Below, one piece after another: positions 8,911 to 16,337 of a stretch of DNA of 64,000 nucleotides. Position numbers and translations under genes: made by a program. The stretch is from positions 2,666,001 through 2,730,000 of the forward strand of contig OZ257149.1 of the NCBI GenBank assembly GCA_965279085.1, read 5' to 3'. Under the pieces are notes generated by a model, which saw only the letters and a list, made by a program, of their open reading frames with translations, ran no database searches and was not told the origin of the DNA. Numbering within the stretch: the first letter of the stretch is position 1; every line of letters begins with the position of its first letter. This stretch comes from UBA7672 sp965279085. Lineage in GTDB: Bacteria > Pseudomonadota > Alphaproteobacteria > Caulobacterales > Hyphomonadaceae.

Positions 8911-9282
8911 ATGGAACGGACCAAACCCAAGAGGCCGCAGACCCAGAAATGGGACGAGCTGGCGACCGACTGGTGCCCGGTGGCGCGGGCGCTGTCAGTG
9001 ATCGGCGATCGCTGGACCCTGCTGATCGTCCGGGACTGTTTCCTTGGAAAATCAAGGTTCGAGCAGTTCCAGAAGAGCCTGGGGCTGACGCGGCACCTGT
9101 TGTCGGACCGGCTGAAACGGCTGGTGGAGGTTGGGGTTCTGGAAAGGAACCCATACTCCCAGAAGCCGCTCCGCTACGACTACCGCCTGACCGACAAGGG
9201 TCAGGACTTCGCCCCGGCGCTGGTCGGGCTAAAGGACTGGGGCAAGAAGCACATGCCTGTCCGCAAACCAGCGGCAGTGTAG
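8911..9282 (+). CDS. HxlR-family transcriptional regulator
   Basis: 123 residues from ATG 8911; a GTG at 8896 is in frame and possible. The core has the HxlR winged-helix features: a Cys in WCPVARAL near residue 22, then GDRWTLLIVRDCFLG, RFEQFQKSLG, and the recognition segment LSDRLKRLVEVGVLER, followed by the YRLTDKG wing. HxlR regulators are small dimeric repressors or activators, often sensing thiol or carbonyl stress through that Cys. Divergent position suggests it acts on the SDR/isomerase genes. Confidence 0.88.
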   Translation: MERTKPKRPQTQKWDELATDWCPVARALSVIGDRWTLLIVRDCFLGKSRFEQFQKSLGLTRHLLSDRLKRLVEVGVLERNPYSQKPLRYDYRLTDKGQDFAPALVGLKDWGKKHMPVRKPAAV

Positions 9283-9862
9283 GTTCCGGGAAGGAACTTA
9301 CTTGCCTTTCAGACAGCACCCAACCCTCCACCGCCGCATGGCGTGGAGAGATGGCAGGCAGCGCGGAGGCGGGGTCCGCCTCGTGTTGGTAGTCCGTGGT
9401 CTGTGGTGAGACGTTGCCGCCTCCGCGCGCAGGATCGTTCGGTTGGGCGTTCGGCCTTGACCTGTTTCCCGCCGGTCTCTTGCGGGAGACCAGCATCGTG
9501 GTGGGTTATTCCTCGCCGGCTTGCACGGCGTGTTCACCTTGAGGCCAGAAGGTTTCTCCTACGGGCTTTTTGCTCCCGCTCGCCAAGCGTCAAACCCATC
9601 CGCCGACGGGACCAGGAACCGATCCCTGTCCCGCCTGTGGATCCTGCATCCCCGCCCATCGAGCCCCGGTCGCGACGCGACGCCTGCCGGGCGGTGATGA
9701 GGGGAGTATCGCCCGGGAGAGGCGGGTGAGGGATTGGTGGATCCAGAAACACCACTTTTGAATCGTCAGGGCGTTGGAAGTGTTCGTGTTTCTTTTCCCG
9801 GAGCGGGTCTGGATTCCGCGGAATCTGGCGGGCGTTGGCGGGTGTTGAGGGCGGCCCCCTAC

Positions 9863-9963
9863 TGTCCTCCCCCTTTCAGGGGGAGGGACCATGGTTCGAG
9901 AACTTGCCTCACATTGAAGGGCGGTGGAGCAGCCGGGTTCCTCCCCCTGGAAGGGGGAGGACA
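9863..9963. repeat. 101-bp element with 24-bp inverted ends
   Basis: The left end at 9863-9886 (TGTCCTCCCCCTTTCAGGGG and four more bases) and the right end at 9940-9963 are inverted copies of each other with one mismatch in 24. Each arm is itself a small hairpin (CTCCCCC / GGGGGAG). This is the layout of REPIN- or MITE-like non-coding repeats common between genes in alphaproteobacteria. It carries no gene. Confidence 0.75.
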
Positions 9964-10002
9964 GGAGGGGGTCGGGTTAGTTGGGCGCGCGGCCACGATA
10001 CT

Positions 10003-10043
10003 CGCCGCTGCGCGGCGACTGCCGGGCGGGAGCCCGGCGGTCC
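10003..10043 (-). repeat. 41-bp REP-like unit, double hairpin
   Basis: Its reverse complement matches 42323-42363 at 37 of 41 positions. It folds into two adjacent hairpins: a 7-bp GCCGGGC/GCCCGGC stem with a TCCC loop, and a 6-bp CGCCGC/GCGGCG stem with a 3-base loop. It lies seven bases past the 3' end of the ChrR-like gene and could act as that transcript's 3' structure. Confidence 0.75.
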
Positions 10044-10049
10044 TGACTG

Positions 10050-10697
10050 CTACAGCCCGAACAGTTTCTGCAACGCGCCGAGGAGGCCTTCGAATTTGAG
10101 GCCGGCGTCGGTGACGGCGAGTGCGTAGACGTGGCCGGATTTGTGGGCGACGGGCTGGTGGCGCACCGAGCCGTCGGCGATGGAGAAATCGCCGGGGCCG
10201 TAGGCCTGATCGCGATCCGTGTATTCGCCGACGAGGCAGAGCGTAAGCTCCTGGCCCTTGTGGGAGTGCCACGGCACGGCCACGCCGGGATCGATGCGCA
10301 GGATTTCCGCCTTTGCTTCGCCGCCGAGGTTCAGCGGCAGGCGCAGGATGCCGGGGCCGTAGATGATCCAGCCACGGCGGGCTTCAGCTTCGAGGATGGC
10401 GTCCTGCAGGATGACCGGCGTCGAGGCGAGCTCGGCATGGCGCAGCGCGGGCTTCGGCTTGGGCGCGCCGCCGCGGTCGATCGCGGCGAACACCATGTCG
10501 AGCAGGTGGGGAGGAAGCTCGGCGGGCGTTTCGGATTCGAGGGCCGCGCCAGCGATGAACTCGCCGTCGCGATCGGAAATGCCCCTCATCTCCATGAGGG
10601 TGTCGATGAACATGGCGAGCGAAGGCTCCGCCCTGCCCGACGCCAGAGCGGCGCGGGTGGCGTCATCCATTGCGATGCCCTGCGTAAGCTTCATCAT
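10050..10697 (-). CDS. ChrR-like cupin anti-sigma factor lacking zinc-finger ligands
   Basis: 215 residues from ATG 10697 (a GTG at 10703 and an ATG at 10694 are alternatives). The C-terminal half is a ChrR-type cupin: VPWHSHKGQE supplies the HxH...E metal set, and a His follows near HQPVA. The N-terminal half should be the sigma-binding zinc domain, but it has no Cys at all and only one His, unlike canonical ChrR with its His-x3-Cys-x2-Cys set. It sits 78 bp after the ECF sigma gene on the same strand, the usual sigma/anti-sigma order. Release of the sigma by singlet oxygen or peroxide is the family's known role; whether it holds here is uncertain. Confidence 0.75.
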   Translation of the reverse strand: MMKLTQGIAMDDATRAALASGRAEPSLAMFIDTLMEMRGISDRDGEFIAGAALESETPAELPPHLLDMVFAAIDRGGAPKPKPALRHAELASTPVILQDAILEAEARRGWIIYGPGILRLPLNLGGEAKAEILRIDPGVAVPWHSHKGQELTLCLVGEYTDRDQAYGPGDFSIADGSVRHQPVAHKSGHVYALAVTDAGLKFEGLLGALQKLFGL

Positions 10698-10775
10698 CTC
10701 CACACGCTGCGGTCAGGTATTCCGTCCGCCCTCGCTGTCATACGCAGGCTCTTTGCGAGCCGATCACTGCCCCGC

Positions 10776-11384
10776 TCACTCATCGCCGAGCCTCGTTTTC
10801 ATCTTTCCAAACGCCAGACGAATCCGGGATTTAACCGTGCCCAGAGGCACGCCGAGCTTTTCCGCAATCTCGCTGTGGGAAAGACCTTCGTAGAAAGCCA
10901 GCCGGATGAGCAGCACCTGCTCCTCGGGCAGATCCTTCATCGCGGCGCGGACGCGGGTTTCGGTTTCCATGGCCTCGATGCCGGCTTCGGGCGGCTCGAC
11001 GCCGGACGGCAGGATCATCGGCTCCTGCGGGTCGAGCGCCGGCCGCTTGGTGCGGCGGAAGACGTCGATGCGGCGGTTGCGTGCGACGCGGAAAATCCAG
11101 GTGGAGACGGAGGCCTGCGCACGGTCGAACAGCCCGGCCTTGCGCCAGACAGTGACCATTACGTCCTGCGTGATCTCCTCGGCCAGCGCGACATCGGCGC
11201 CGAGGCGGACGAGATACGCTTTCACGCGCGGCGCGTAGTAGGCGAAAATCTCGGCATAGGCGGCGCGGTCCTGCCGCGTGGCGACGGCGAGCAGGAGATC
11301 GGCAAAGCGCGTGCGTTCGGCCTCGCCGAGCGTTTCGCCCGGCGGCCGCTGCGCATTGCCTGATCCTGTGCCGTCTGGGCGCAT
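10776..11384 (-). CDS. ECF-family RNA polymerase sigma factor
   Basis: 202 residues from ATG 11384. Region 2 reads from YAEIFAYYAPRVKAYL through EEITQDVMVTVWRKA to STWIFRVARNRRID, and region 4 is LPEEQVLLIRLAFYEGLSH followed by the helix-turn-helix EIAEKLGVPLGTVKSRI. A ~40-residue Pro/Gly-rich N-terminal extension is present. Followed by the ChrR-like gene, it resembles the RpoE-ChrR pairs (ECF11-like) that answer singlet oxygen and organic peroxides in alphaproteobacteria. No TGATCC-type autoregulatory promoter is obvious upstream. Confidence 0.9.
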   Translation of the reverse strand: MRPDGTGSGNAQRPPGETLGEAERTRFADLLLAVATRQDRAAYAEIFAYYAPRVKAYLVRLGADVALAEEITQDVMVTVWRKAGLFDRAQASVSTWIFRVARNRRIDVFRRTKRPALDPQEPMILPSGVEPPEAGIEAMETETRVRAAMKDLPEEQVLLIRLAFYEGLSHSEIAEKLGVPLGTVKSRIRLAFGKMKTRLGDE

Positions 11385-11430
11385 CAGGCCCTTGTACGCA
11401 TGCAAGTGGCGAATGGAGAAGGATGAAGGG

Positions 11431-11949
11431 TCAGGACTTTTTGTCGTCGACGCCGCCGAAGGACGCGCCGTCGCCCTCCTCATCGACAATGACCACGGAG
11501 GGGTTGTGGGGATCGGGATGCTCGGCACCCTTCTGGTCCGGGCCGAAGAGATCGAGCTGATTGGGGTCGCTCGCCTTCTTCTTACGCTTCGATCCGCCCT
11601 TCTTCTTCTCGAAGTAGAGATCGTCGGTGTAGTCCTCCGCGGGCTCGGCGGGCTTTTCGGCTTTCGCCTTCTTCGGCTTGGTCTTCACATTGCCGATGGG
11701 TTTCCAGAAGGAGACGGCGATGACGGGGTTACCCTTCGCGTCCTCGTAAAGCTGGACGAAACCGCGCGAGACGCCGGCTTCGGCCCTCCCCTGCACGTCC
11801 TCGCGCTCGGCGGGTTGCGGGCGCAGCCAGTCGGAGACGAATTCCACCGGACCCTTCGCCAGCTCGCGCGCTTCCGCGACGGTGCGGGCCCCGAGCTCCG
11901 TCTCGAGCGCGGCGCGGGCGTTGGGGGCGATGGGATAGAGCAGCGGCAT
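11431..11949 (-). CDS. Conserved hypothetical protein with Lys-rich middle
   Basis: 172 residues. The first ~85 form a compact domain with FVSDWLRPQP and an FVQLYEDAKGNPVIAVSFW strand-rich segment. The rest is low-complexity: Lys/Ala/Glu repeats, a KKKGGSKRKKK run and an acidic end containing the linear motif NQLDLFG, which matches the QxxLxLF type of beta-sliding-clamp-binding peptide (QLDLFG). The clamp link is an inference from the motif only. Lies between mmcB and the ECF sigma gene on the same strand. Confidence 0.65.
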   Translation of the reverse strand: MPLLYPIAPNARAALETELGARTVAEARELAKGPVEFVSDWLRPQPAEREDVQGRAEAGVSRGFVQLYEDAKGNPVIAVSFWKPIGNVKTKPKKAKAEKPAEPAEDYTDDLYFEKKKGGSKRKKKASDPNQLDLFGPDQKGAEHPDPHNPSVVIVDEEGDGASFGGVDDKKS

Positions 11950-11975
11950 GGGGACTTACGCGTAGGGCGGAAAGC

Positions 11976-12473
11976 TTAATCGATCGAGGGTTCGGCTGAT
12001 GTTGGGGCCGGTTCGCCGGCTCGCATCAATCGTGCCGCGGCGAGGCGGGCGAAGGAGAGCGTGACGGCTTTTCTGCGGGCGGCGGCAAGGGGTGTGGGTT
12101 CGCATTCGCGCAGGGTCGCGCCGCCGAAGCCGTCGCAGACCATGAGGCCGGCATGTTCGGGGATGCGCTCCTTCGGGAAGTCGCAGTCGACGGCGAAATA
12201 GAAGCGGTCGCAGTAGGGTGCGTACTCCGGCCATTTCTGGTCGGTCGCGAAATCCTGGAGGCAGGATTTCACTTCGAGGATCACGATCTCGCCTTTCGGG
12301 CCGACCGCCATCACATCGGCTCGGCGGCCGTTGGCGAGGGTGACTTCCGTCAAGCTGGCGAGGCCCAGTTCGGCGAGCATGCGCTGCGCGCCGCGCACGA
12401 TTTCAGCGGCGCGCCCGGCGGGCACGGGATCGCCAAAGGGTTGGGAGACCGGAGAAGTCGCGGCGAAGGCCAT
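11976..12473 (-). CDS. mmcB: MmcB-family DNA repair protein
   Basis: 165 residues with a PD-(D/E)xK nuclease-like core: RRADVMAVGPKGEIVILEVKSC holds the acidic and Lys catalytic-type residues, followed by QKWPEYAPYCDRFYFAVDCDFP. MmcB of Caulobacter is induced by mitomycin C and acts in repair with the ImuBC translesion system. No SOS box could be recognised by eye in the 130 bp before the gene. The 27-bp gap to the next gene on the same strand suggests cotranscription. Confidence 0.82.
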   Translation of the reverse strand: MAFAATSPVSQPFGDPVPAGRAAEIVRGAQRMLAELGLASLTEVTLANGRRADVMAVGPKGEIVILEVKSCLQDFATDQKWPEYAPYCDRFYFAVDCDFPKERIPEHAGLMVCDGFGGATLRECEPTPLAAARRKAVTLSFARLAAARLMRAGEPAPTSAEPSID

Positions 12474-12603
12474 CGGGGTGTTCCTGATACGTACCGGTTA
12501 TGGCGCCGGAGGCGTGGCAGGGCAACGCGAATTGCCTGCTCGATTGACCGGCGGCCCGCCTTGATGGCTGCTGCGGAAAACAAGAAACGACGGGGAGGAC
12601 AGG

Positions 12604-13971
12604 ATGACGGATGCGAGCGCAGCGGCGCCGGACGACGCCGCGACATTCCGGAAAGTGGCGTGGCGGATCGTTCCCCTGCTCTTCCTCGGCTACATCGCGG
12701 CCTTTCTTGATCGCGTGAATGTCGGCTTCGCCAAGCTGCAGATGGCGTCGGACCTGGAGTTCTCGGACGCGGTCTATGGCTTCGGGGCGGGCATCTTCTT
12801 CATCGGCTATTTCGTGTTCGAGGTGCCGAGCAATCTGATCCTGCGGAAGGTCGGGGCGCGGATATGGATCGCGCGGATCATGATCTCGTGGGGGCTGATC
12901 TCGAGCCTCTTCATGTTCACGGGGATGGTGCCGTGGGGGCCGGTGTCGGCGGCGTTTGGATGCACCGACGAACAGTTCACGTTCTACGTGCTGCGCTTCC
13001 TGCTTGGCGCGGCGGAGGCGGGATTCTTTCCCGGCGTGATCCTCTATCTCACCTACTGGTTCCCGGCGCAGCGGCGCGCGCGGATGGTGGCGTGGTTCAT
13101 GACCGGCATCGCGGTCTCGAACATCATCGGCTCGCCGGTGTCGGGCCTGATCCTGCAGTACATGGACCAGGTGAACGGCCTGCGCGGATGGCAGTGGCTG
13201 TTCCTGCTGGAGGGCATTCCCTCCATCATCATGGGCGTCGTGATCTTTCTCCTGCTCACGGACCAGCCGAAGGATGCGAAGTGGTTGAGCGAGGCCGAGC
13301 GCGGAATCGTGCTGGCGCAGCTGGCGGAGGAAGAGGCCGCGAAGGGCGCACACGGACAAAAGCATGGCATCGCGGAGGTGTTCGGCGACTGGCGCATCTG
13401 GGCGTTCGGGCTGGTCTATTTCACCGGCGCGCTGTGCCTCTACACGACGAATTTCTGGATGCCGACGCTGATCTCCGAGTTCGGCATTCCAAAGAACGAT
13501 CTGCTGCTCGTGGGCCTGCTGAGCATGATTCCGTGGGGCGTGACGGCCGTCGTGCAGGTGCTGTGGGCGTGGAATTCGGATCGCACGGGCGAGCGGCGCT
13601 GGCACACGGCGGGCGGCTTTGCGATGTGCGTTGTCGGCATGCTGATGCTGGCGCTGATCGACGGACAGCCCGCCCTGCAGCTTCTGGCGCTGACCATCGT
13701 GTGCTCGGGCGCGCTGTGCTGGGTGGTGGTGTTCTGGTCGATCCCCACATCGTTGCTTTCGGGCGCGGCGGCGGCGGCCGGAATCGCGTGGATCAATTCG
13801 ATCGGAAATCTCGGCGGCCATTTCGGGCCCGACCTGATCGGCCGCATCCGCGACGCCAATGGCGGCAATGCCGACATGGCGTTCCTGGCGCTGGCTGGCG
13901 CAGCGGCGGTGGGCGGGATTGTGGTGCTGATCGCGACGATGAAGCCGAGAGCGAAGACCGCGGCGGCCTAG
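12604..13971 (+). CDS. MFS transporter, anion:cation symporter-like
   Basis: 455 residues with about twelve hydrophobic helices. The ACS-family signature is clear at the N-terminus: GYIAAFLDRVNVGFAKLQM in helix 1 and the FEVPSNLILRKVGARIWIAR loop, with RRARMVAWFMTG before helix 5. ACS carriers bring organic anions such as tartrate, phthalate or hexuronates into the cell. Preceded by a GGGGAGGAC ribosome site. No catabolic genes adjoin it, so the substrate is open. Its stop shares CTAG with the convergent FkbM gene. Confidence 0.88.
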   Translation: MTDASAAAPDDAATFRKVAWRIVPLLFLGYIAAFLDRVNVGFAKLQMASDLEFSDAVYGFGAGIFFIGYFVFEVPSNLILRKVGARIWIARIMISWGLISSLFMFTGMVPWGPVSAAFGCTDEQFTFYVLRFLLGAAEAGFFPGVILYLTYWFPAQRRARMVAWFMTGIAVSNIIGSPVSGLILQYMDQVNGLRGWQWLFLLEGIPSIIMGVVIFLLLTDQPKDAKWLSEAERGIVLAQLAEEEAAKGAHGQKHGIAEVFGDWRIWAFGLVYFTGALCLYTTNFWMPTLISEFGIPKNDLLLVGLLSMIPWGVTAVVQVLWAWNSDRTGERRWHTAGGFAMCVVGMLMLALIDGQPALQLLALTIVCSGALCWVVVFWSIPTSLLSGAAAAAGIAWINSIGNLGGHFGPDLIGRIRDANGGNADMAFLALAGAAAVGGIVVLIATMKPRAKTAAA

Positions 13972-14789
13972 CCGGCGAAGGCCTTCTTGAACATGCCTTC
14001 GGGCAGGCCGGGGCCGCGTTTGGGATGGATGAGGAAGTAATCCTTCCAGCGGCGCTTGGGGTCGATCTGGGTCGACTCGAACATGTGGGAGTTGTCGTCG
14101 TTGAGCTGCCACATGCGATAGCCGAGCGAGAGGAAATAGTCGCGCACGGCTTCGCCCGAGGAGGCGAAGTTACGCTGCAGCGAGAACGGGTGGATCTCGA
14201 TCAGGAGGCTGGGCAGGTCGCGCTCGATGGTTTTCTTGCCGCCCTCGATGAAGCGGATCTCGGCGCCTTCGACATCGCAGCGGATGAAGTCGACGCGCGG
14301 GAGTTTTTCCTTCTCCATCAGGCTGTCGAGCGAGACGACGGCGGTGGGCTGGTCGACGAATTCCGTCCTGTTGCCGGTCGCGAGCATTTCATCGGACGCG
14401 GTGCCGCCGCGATCGGTGACGACGCCGTAGGCGCGGCCGAGATGGCCGGACATCTTCTTCGGCACCGAGAGGATCATCGATCCTTCGGCCGAACCGATGG
14501 CGGCGTTGTGCGGCGTGACGTTCTTGAGGCCATGCCAGCGGATAAGGCGCGACATGATGGCGTACGAATAGTTCGAGGGTTCGTAGACGTGGACCTTGCC
14601 GGTGGGTCCGATGATCTTCGAGAGCAGGAAGGAGTGACGGCCGTCCGAGCCGCCGAAGTGCAGGCAGATGTCGCCCGTCTTCACGACTTCCTTCATGTAG
14701 GGAGCTTCCGGCTCCCATTTCCGGTCCTGCACGTTGCGCTGGTAGATGCGCATGGTGGTGGCGAGGTTGCGGACGCCTTCGAAGGACAT
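13968..14789 (-). CDS. FkbM-family methyltransferase
   Basis: 273 residues from ATG 14789; an upstream TTG extension to 14885 would overlap the divergent gene region and is less likely. The SAM-binding loop reads CLHFGGSDGRHSF (normally DVGANxGxxS), then KVHVYEPSNYSYAIM, and the family's signature VDFIRCDVEGAEIRFIEG is intact near residue 180. FkbM enzymes O-methylate sugars or small metabolites. No polysaccharide cluster is nearby. The ribosome site is weak. Confidence 0.82.
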   Translation of the reverse strand: MSFEGVRNLATTMRIYQRNVQDRKWEPEAPYMKEVVKTGDICLHFGGSDGRHSFLLSKIIGPTGKVHVYEPSNYSYAIMSRLIRWHGLKNVTPHNAAIGSAEGSMILSVPKKMSGHLGRAYGVVTDRGGTASDEMLATGNRTEFVDQPTAVVSLDSLMEKEKLPRVDFIRCDVEGAEIRFIEGGKKTIERDLPSLLIEIHPFSLQRNFASSGEAVRDYFLSLGYRMWQLNDDNSHMFESTQIDPKRRWKDYFLIHPKRGPGLPEGMFKKAFAG

Positions 14790-14924
14790 GGACAAGGCAG
14801 GTGACTCCGTCAGTCTTTGGAGAGCGGTAGAAAGCCTGTCGCACGGGAAAAGTGAAGCCCTGAACCTGTAATCGTGCTGGCTCAAGGCTTTCGGTCGCAG
14901 GGTTTGCCGGATTACAAGCCTGCC

Positions 14925-15347
14925 ATGAGCGCTTCACCGACTGCCCGTACGCAATGGGGGACCGCCCCCTCCCTCGACGACATCGCGGAAATGGCCCGCA
15001 AGGCCCTCGACTCGCTGGACGAACCCTTCCGTACACCCGCGAAGGCCGTCGCCATCAAGGTCGAAGACTTCGCCGACGACGAGACACTGTCAGCCATGAA
15101 GATCGAGAATGCGTACGAGCTGACCGGGCTTTATTCCGGGGTGGCCCTGACGCTGGAGCTGCATTCGGCGCCTTCCCACATGCCGCCGATGGTGTGGCTC
15201 TACCGGATGCCGATCCTCGACGAGTGGGCGGCGACGGGGGACATCACGCTGGAAGAGCTGGTCGCCCATGTCGTGATTCACGAGCTCGGCCATCATTTCG
15301 GATGGTCGGACGAGGAGATGGACGTGATGAACGAGGGCGAGGACTGA
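14925..15347 (+). CDS. Minimal zinc metallopeptidase (zincin_1-like)
   Basis: 140 residues from ATG 14925. The C-terminus has HELGHHFGWSDEEMDVM, with HExxH at residues 119-123 and a downstream Asp as likely third ligand; the N-terminal half starts with LDDIAEMARKALDSL. This matches the small cytoplasmic metallopeptidase-family proteins of alphaproteobacteria (PF06262-type), whose substrates are unknown. No signal peptide. Confidence 0.85.
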   Translation: MSASPTARTQWGTAPSLDDIAEMARKALDSLDEPFRTPAKAVAIKVEDFADDETLSAMKIENAYELTGLYSGVALTLELHSAPSHMPPMVWLYRMPILDEWAATGDITLEELVAHVVIHELGHHFGWSDEEMDVMNEGED

Positions 15348-15355
15348 GGCGGCGC

Positions 15356-16306
15356 TTACGCCATCCCTGCCCGCTCGAGCTGTTCGACGAGGTCCGGCGG
15401 CACGGGCGAGACATAGGCGGAGACGCCGAGGCGCTGGCGGATCGCATCCGTCGGCTGGTCCCAGATTTCCTGCCAGTCGACGCCGAGCAGTTGCGGCGTG
15501 CCGCGGCCGTGCTTCCACGCGCCCATCGTGATTTCCATCAGCAGGGCGAGGCCTTCGGGGCGGCGGATCGCGGCCTTGGCGATGATGAAGGACAGGAACT
15601 GGGCCGAGTAGTTGTGGCCGAACTGCGAGAGCTGGAACGCCGAGATGCCGACTTCGTGCAGGGCCGTCGTGTGGTAGCCGCCGATGATGTGCCAGAGATC
15701 GTGGCACTGAAGGATGCGGACGTTGAGATAGTCGAGCGGCGGGGGATAGTCGCGCAGGCCTAGCGCATCGCGGTCGAGCACTTCGAGATCAAAATTGTTG
15801 TCGACGATCTGGCGGTGGAATTCGTTGCCGAGAGAGCCGTCGGGGCATTTGGCCAATGCTTCCATCGTGAAGCGTTCAGGCCAGCCCTGAGCCACGGCGG
15901 CGGGGACGCCGGGATAGGCAAGGCTCGCCTCGCCCGCGCGCTGTGCGAAGCCTGCGTCGACATGAGCGCCGAGAGAAGCCGTGCGCAGCGTGAACGTGCC
16001 CGGGTCGGTCTTCACCATGTCGTCGATGAAGTCCCAGAAGGCGGGCCACAGCGATGGAGCGGCCTTGCCCGTGCCGCGCGTGAGATCGACGGGCGGGTGG
16101 TTCTCGCCGAACCAGCCGGCGGCGGCGGCGTCGTAGACATCGAGGATGAGATCGGGCTCCACGAAGCCCGCGCGGGCGAGCAGCGCGGCGAGATCGGAGG
16201 CGGCTTGCATGTCGCCCTGCTTGGCGGCGCGGGCGAGCGAGGCGGGATCGCCTTCGCCGGAATTCACGATGGCTTCGAAGCGTTGCGTAATCGCGATATC
16301 GGGCAA
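15356..16306 (-). CDS. COQ4-family ubiquinone biosynthesis protein
   Basis: 316 residues. The HDxxH-x11-E zinc motif diagnostic of COQ4 is exact: His202, Asp203, His206 and Glu218 in CHDLWHIIGG...ALHE, followed by the family's QLSQFGHNYS. COQ4 is required for coenzyme Q assembly and has been linked to ring C1 decarboxylation and hydroxylation. The N-terminal ~80 residues lie outside the core. Convergent with the zincin gene, 8 bp apart. Confidence 0.88.
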   Translation of the reverse strand: MPDIAITQRFEAIVNSGEGDPASLARAAKQGDMQAASDLAALLARAGFVEPDLILDVYDAAAAGWFGENHPPVDLTRGTGKAAPSLWPAFWDFIDDMVKTDPGTFTLRTASLGAHVDAGFAQRAGEASLAYPGVPAAVAQGWPERFTMEALAKCPDGSLGNEFHRQIVDNNFDLEVLDRDALGLRDYPPPLDYLNVRILQCHDLWHIIGGYHTTALHEVGISAFQLSQFGHNYSAQFLSFIIAKAAIRRPEGLALLMEITMGAWKHGRGTPQLLGVDWQEIWDQPTDAIRQRLGVSAYVSPVPPDLVEQLERAGMA

Positions 16307-16337
16307 GGCGGCGCTCCCGGTTTACGTGTCGGGAACG

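Larger units (their letters stand above)
9283..10049. other. Long gene-free interval with inverted repeats
   Basis: No open frame here has credible composition, a ribosome site or a recognisable domain. The right part (from about 9863) holds two inverted-repeat units annotated separately. The left part (9283-9860) contains short hairpin-forming stretches, for example GGTCTC-TTGCG-GGAGACC around 9474-9491, but no tRNA-like fold or T-run terminator that I can identify. Confidence 0.6.

Noticed and set aside
9343..9729. 128-codon plus-strand open frame in the long gene-free interval
   Set aside because: Arg/Pro-rich, no ribosome site, no domain, overlapped by similarly poor frames on both strands.
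11385..11430. RpoE-ChrR-type autoregulatory promoter
   Set aside because: No TGATCC-like -35 with correctly spaced TAAGA could be found in front of the sigma gene.
12403..14112. 569-codon minus-strand open frame
   Set aside because: Antisense to the MFS transporter; Arg/His-rich with no hydrophobic or domain pattern, while the plus strand has clear ACS-family motifs.
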